46,023 nucleotides of DNA, from the NCBI GenBank assembly GCA_001275005.1, contig JWZX01003400.1, forward strand, positions 1 to 46,023, given 5' to 3'. The stretch comes from Chrysochromulina tobinii. Its lineage: Eukaryota; Haptophyta; Prymnesiales; Chrysochromulinaceae. The position numbers and the translations under genes were made by a program. Each line of letters starts with the position of its first letter. The first letter of the stretch is position 1. The notes beneath the pieces were generated by a model, which saw only the letters and a program-made list of their open reading frames with translations, was not told the DNA's origin and did no database searches. Of this stretch, positions 43,962-46,023 are shown piece after piece.

Positions 43962-45309
43962 TGGACCATGCGGGGCAGCACCGCCTCCAGTACTGAGGCG
44001 GGCTCTCGCTCCGCTCGTGCTGCCGTCTTGTGCGTCTCGTCTTGGGCGACGGGGGCCGTGCGGTTCTGCGAGCGCGCCTCTCCACAAAGCTCCGCTACTG
44101 TACTGCGTACGTGCTTACCACACGTACAGTACAAAAGGTTGAAGGTACATGCTCAGCAATTAAGCTCTTGGTTCCGGTTATGTGTTAATTAGGTAGCACG
44201 CCCCGAACTGCTCCTGGCAACTGTCGGTGTGCCGCTCGCTCGCCCCTCGGTCCCTCGACTCGGTCCCCTGCGTGAGCATGCTGGACCCCATGAGCTGGAC
44301 GCGCGCGCCGACCTGCGAACACCCGAACTTGTCAGGAAAACGGAAAACGCTTCGTAAAACGCACGGCGGCCACTCAGACTACGCTCTAGTCGCTCCACCA
44401 TACTTGGTCCATGCATTGGTCCATGCAAGTCCATGCCGCGCGTGCACCACCTGCGACCTGGAAGCTGGAACTTGACGGATTTGGAAAATACTGAGCAGAT
44501 GCGTGCTGGTGGTGATTAATTGTTTCCTTCCCTGCTCTACGGTCATCGCCCTGTACATGCATGTATTTCCACAGTCAATGGTTATAATTCGACACCCAAG
44601 ACACCGGACCGGCGTACATACGGATGCGGTTACCACTAGCTCGGGGACCCCTGGACCCCCTTATCACAGCCATACTCGACCAGCCGCCGGGCCGTGCGAC
44701 TTAACGCTTAGCCACGCCCGGTTAGCCGGTTTCCACAGTTCAGCTGAACCCCACAGCCCACACAGCTGAACCCCACAGCCCACACACGAGCTTCAAGCTC
44801 ACCATGGGCATGTCGCCCTTCTAAACCGCCCCCGCGCGGTACCCGCCACGGTGTGAATGTATGTGTGTGAATGTGAATGTGTGTCTGTGTGAATTTAAAA
44901 CAGGACCACACAGTACAGCGGCGCTCATGCAGGCGCGTCCCCGGGGGGCGCGCTTACATGACTACAGGCAACAGGCCAGCAAGTGGTGCGCCGCTAAGGA
45001 GGTGAGATTTCCTGGATTTCGCCCAGATGGCGACGGGGAGCGCCGCGCCGATCACGCCTGTGTGACTTCTAACGCACACGGTCGGGGGCAGCCGTCGTTC
45101 TCGCGGACGCAACTACCATACTCCTCGCCGCCCCCGCCATGAGCTTCAAGCTCACCATGGGCATGTCGCCCTTCTAAACCGCCCCCGCGCGGTACCCGCC
45201 ATGGTGTGAATGTATGTGTGTGAATGTGAATGTGTGTCTGTGTGACATCTAACACAGCTTCTCGTGTGGAAGAAAGCTGTTCCATCGGCTCTTCTTGACC
45301 GTAATTCCC
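43962..45309. other. Intergenic segment with direct repeats
   Basis: No supported gene in 1.35 kb. It contains a 20-base tandem repeat (CAGCTGAACCCCACAGCCCA, about 44742-44785) and a 105-base direct repeat listed separately. GT-rich (TGTGTGAATGTGAATG) tracts lie inside the repeat. Confidence 0.4.
44788..45245. repeat. 105-base direct repeat pair
   Basis: GAGCTTCAAGCTCACCATGG and the next 85 bases occur at 44788-44892 and 45141-45245 with one mismatch, separated by 248 unrelated bases. Each ends in a GT-rich tract. The second copy lies 65 bases before the next gene's ATG. No coding potential is seen in it. Confidence 0.88.
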
Positions 45310-46023
45310 ATGGGTGCGGGTGCCTCTCGCAAGGGCAAGGTGGCTGGCGTGGCTTGTGGAACCTGTGGCGCGGCTGGCCACCGAACCGATGCCAAGTACT
45401 GCTACCACTGCTCCGGTGAGCTCGTTAAGGGTACCACGGGAAACGAATCGGCCCCGCAGCACCCGTCGAGCAACCAGACCGCTCGGGGGCCAGACGAGGT
45501 CACCGCCAGCTTGGCCACCCACGGATTTGCGCACTACGCTCCTGCGTTCGGAGATATTGGGTACGACGATCTGGACTACATCAAGAGTTTGTCCCCGGAG
45601 GAGCGTCTGCATGGCACAAAGAGGGTTCGTATGCTCGAGGGTCACGCCGTCAGGTGGAGCAGATCGCTGAGCGGGACTGCGGCGTCGCTCGTAACGGAGG
45701 CGCCGGCGCCTTCGGCCCCTGGCGACGTTGGGGTGCCGCGCGTGTGCCAGCAGAACTCTGACCAGCTCCCCCCCCCCAACGACGACGAGGGGGAGGAGCG
45801 CATCGTTCTTTGGTTCATCAAGGCCGACAAGCTTCGGGACTGCGATGATCAGAAGCTGCCCAGGTTCCAGGACCTGCAGCGCGAAAGGCCCGACTGGTTT
45901 GAAGAAAAGGAGATCACTCTCGAGGGCGCGTGCGAGCACGAGTACGCGGACGAAGTGCTCGCCGTCTCGCACCGCTGGGAGCAGCCAGATGAGCCGGACA
46001 CGCAGGGCAAACAGTTCGCCGCC
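45310..46023 (+). CDS. Possibly N-myristoylated protein with zinc-ribbon and SAM-like domain (3' end cut off)
   Basis: The open frame runs past the window end, with at least 238 residues. It begins MGAGASRKGK, a good N-myristoylation context with Gly2, small residues and Ser6, which suggests membrane attachment. Residues 16-36 hold two CxxC pairs (CGTCG...CYHCSG), a zinc-ribbon. Residues 65-117 resemble a SAM domain (SLATHGFAHYAPAFGDIGYDDLDYI, ending in a GH before VRW), a protein-interaction module. Near the window end is VLAVSHRWEQPDEPD, a block I associate with protist multi-domain proteins of unknown role. No intron is visible. The function is unknown. Confidence 0.72.
   Translation, partial: MGAGASRKGKVAGVACGTCGAAGHRTDAKYCYHCSGELVKGTTGNESAPQHPSSNQTARGPDEVTASLATHGFAHYAPAFGDIGYDDLDYIKSLSPEERLHGTKRVRMLEGHAVRWSRSLSGTAASLVTEAPAPSAPGDVGVPRVCQQNSDQLPPPNDDEGEERIVLWFIKADKLRDCDDQKLPRFQDLQRERPDWFEEKEITLEGACEHEYADEVLAVSHRWEQPDEPDTQGKQFAA

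Noticed and set aside
42795-44087. 430-codon minus-strand open frame
   Set aside because: Shadow of the kinase and U-box region; composition is low-complexity and no motif is seen.
44788-45245. LTR retrotransposon
   Set aside because: The repeats are short, lack clear TG...CA ends, and the 248 bases between have no coding or primer-binding site.
1-46023. tRNA or rRNA genes
   Set aside because: I looked for T-loop GGTTCRAATCC-like motifs with matching stems and for conserved rRNA blocks and found none; a covariance search could still find a diverged one.

Overview
This is nuclear DNA of a eukaryotic, probably photosynthetic protist. The sequence is GC-rich and gene-dense. Seven of the genes need spliceosomal GT-AG introns (29 inferred) to read through. 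The proteins are of eukaryotic type: kinesin, U-box kinase, RING-PDZ, WD40-ankyrin, EF-hand, collagen-type GH65 glucosidase and phytochelatin synthase. The proline-rich membrane protein and the Cys-rich module CxxGCxxxxNDGxCDDGGPG are of a kind I associate with haptophyte genomes, so a haptophyte (Prymnesium/Chrysochromulina/Emiliania-like) is my best guess. That assignment is inference, not proof.

Layout, left to right. 0.5-3.3 kb: a histidine phosphatase (-) and a thiol-methyltransferase (+) in head-to-head orientation, each with a one-base frame break, then a phytochelatin synthase-like protease. 4.1-8.2 kb: a coiled-coil protein (-, six exons) opposite an LRR protein (+). 8.6-11.5 kb: a WD40-ankyrin protein (+, seven or eight exons). 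12.3-19.9 kb: a 13-exon gene (-) for an approximately 1,864-residue kinesin with armadillo-like, calpain-type C2-like and SAP regions. 20.0-25.5 kb: an MFS transporter (+), a possible plastid protein (+), an ankyrin protein (-) and an unknown protein (-, frame break). 25.7-31.9 kb: GH65 glucosidase, EF-hand protein and an unknown helical protein (all +). 32.7-37.8 kb: RING-PDZ protein (-), proline-rich membrane protein (+), HTTM-like multi-spanning membrane protein (-). 38.0-44.0 kb: an intronless 1,996-residue J-domain/FN3-like/UIM-like/kinase/U-box protein (+). The window ends inside a possibly myristoylated protein with a SAM-like domain.

The most unusual signal is in the introns. Most are built of minisatellites with a unit of about 10 bp carrying YTGAY (CTGAT, TTGAT, CTGAC) on the transcribed strand only, whichever way the gene points. 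In at least 15 of 29 introns the AG|GT junction and 12-48 bp of neighbouring exon is present twice or more (up to five times). This is what one expects if introns are born, or re-born, by short tandem duplication of exon sequence holding AGGT, followed by amplification of a decamer that supplies branch-site-like sequences and stop codons.

Functionally the genes are unrelated housekeeping and signalling genes, not an operon or island. Their main organisational feature is repeated head-to-head pairing with short shared upstream regions.
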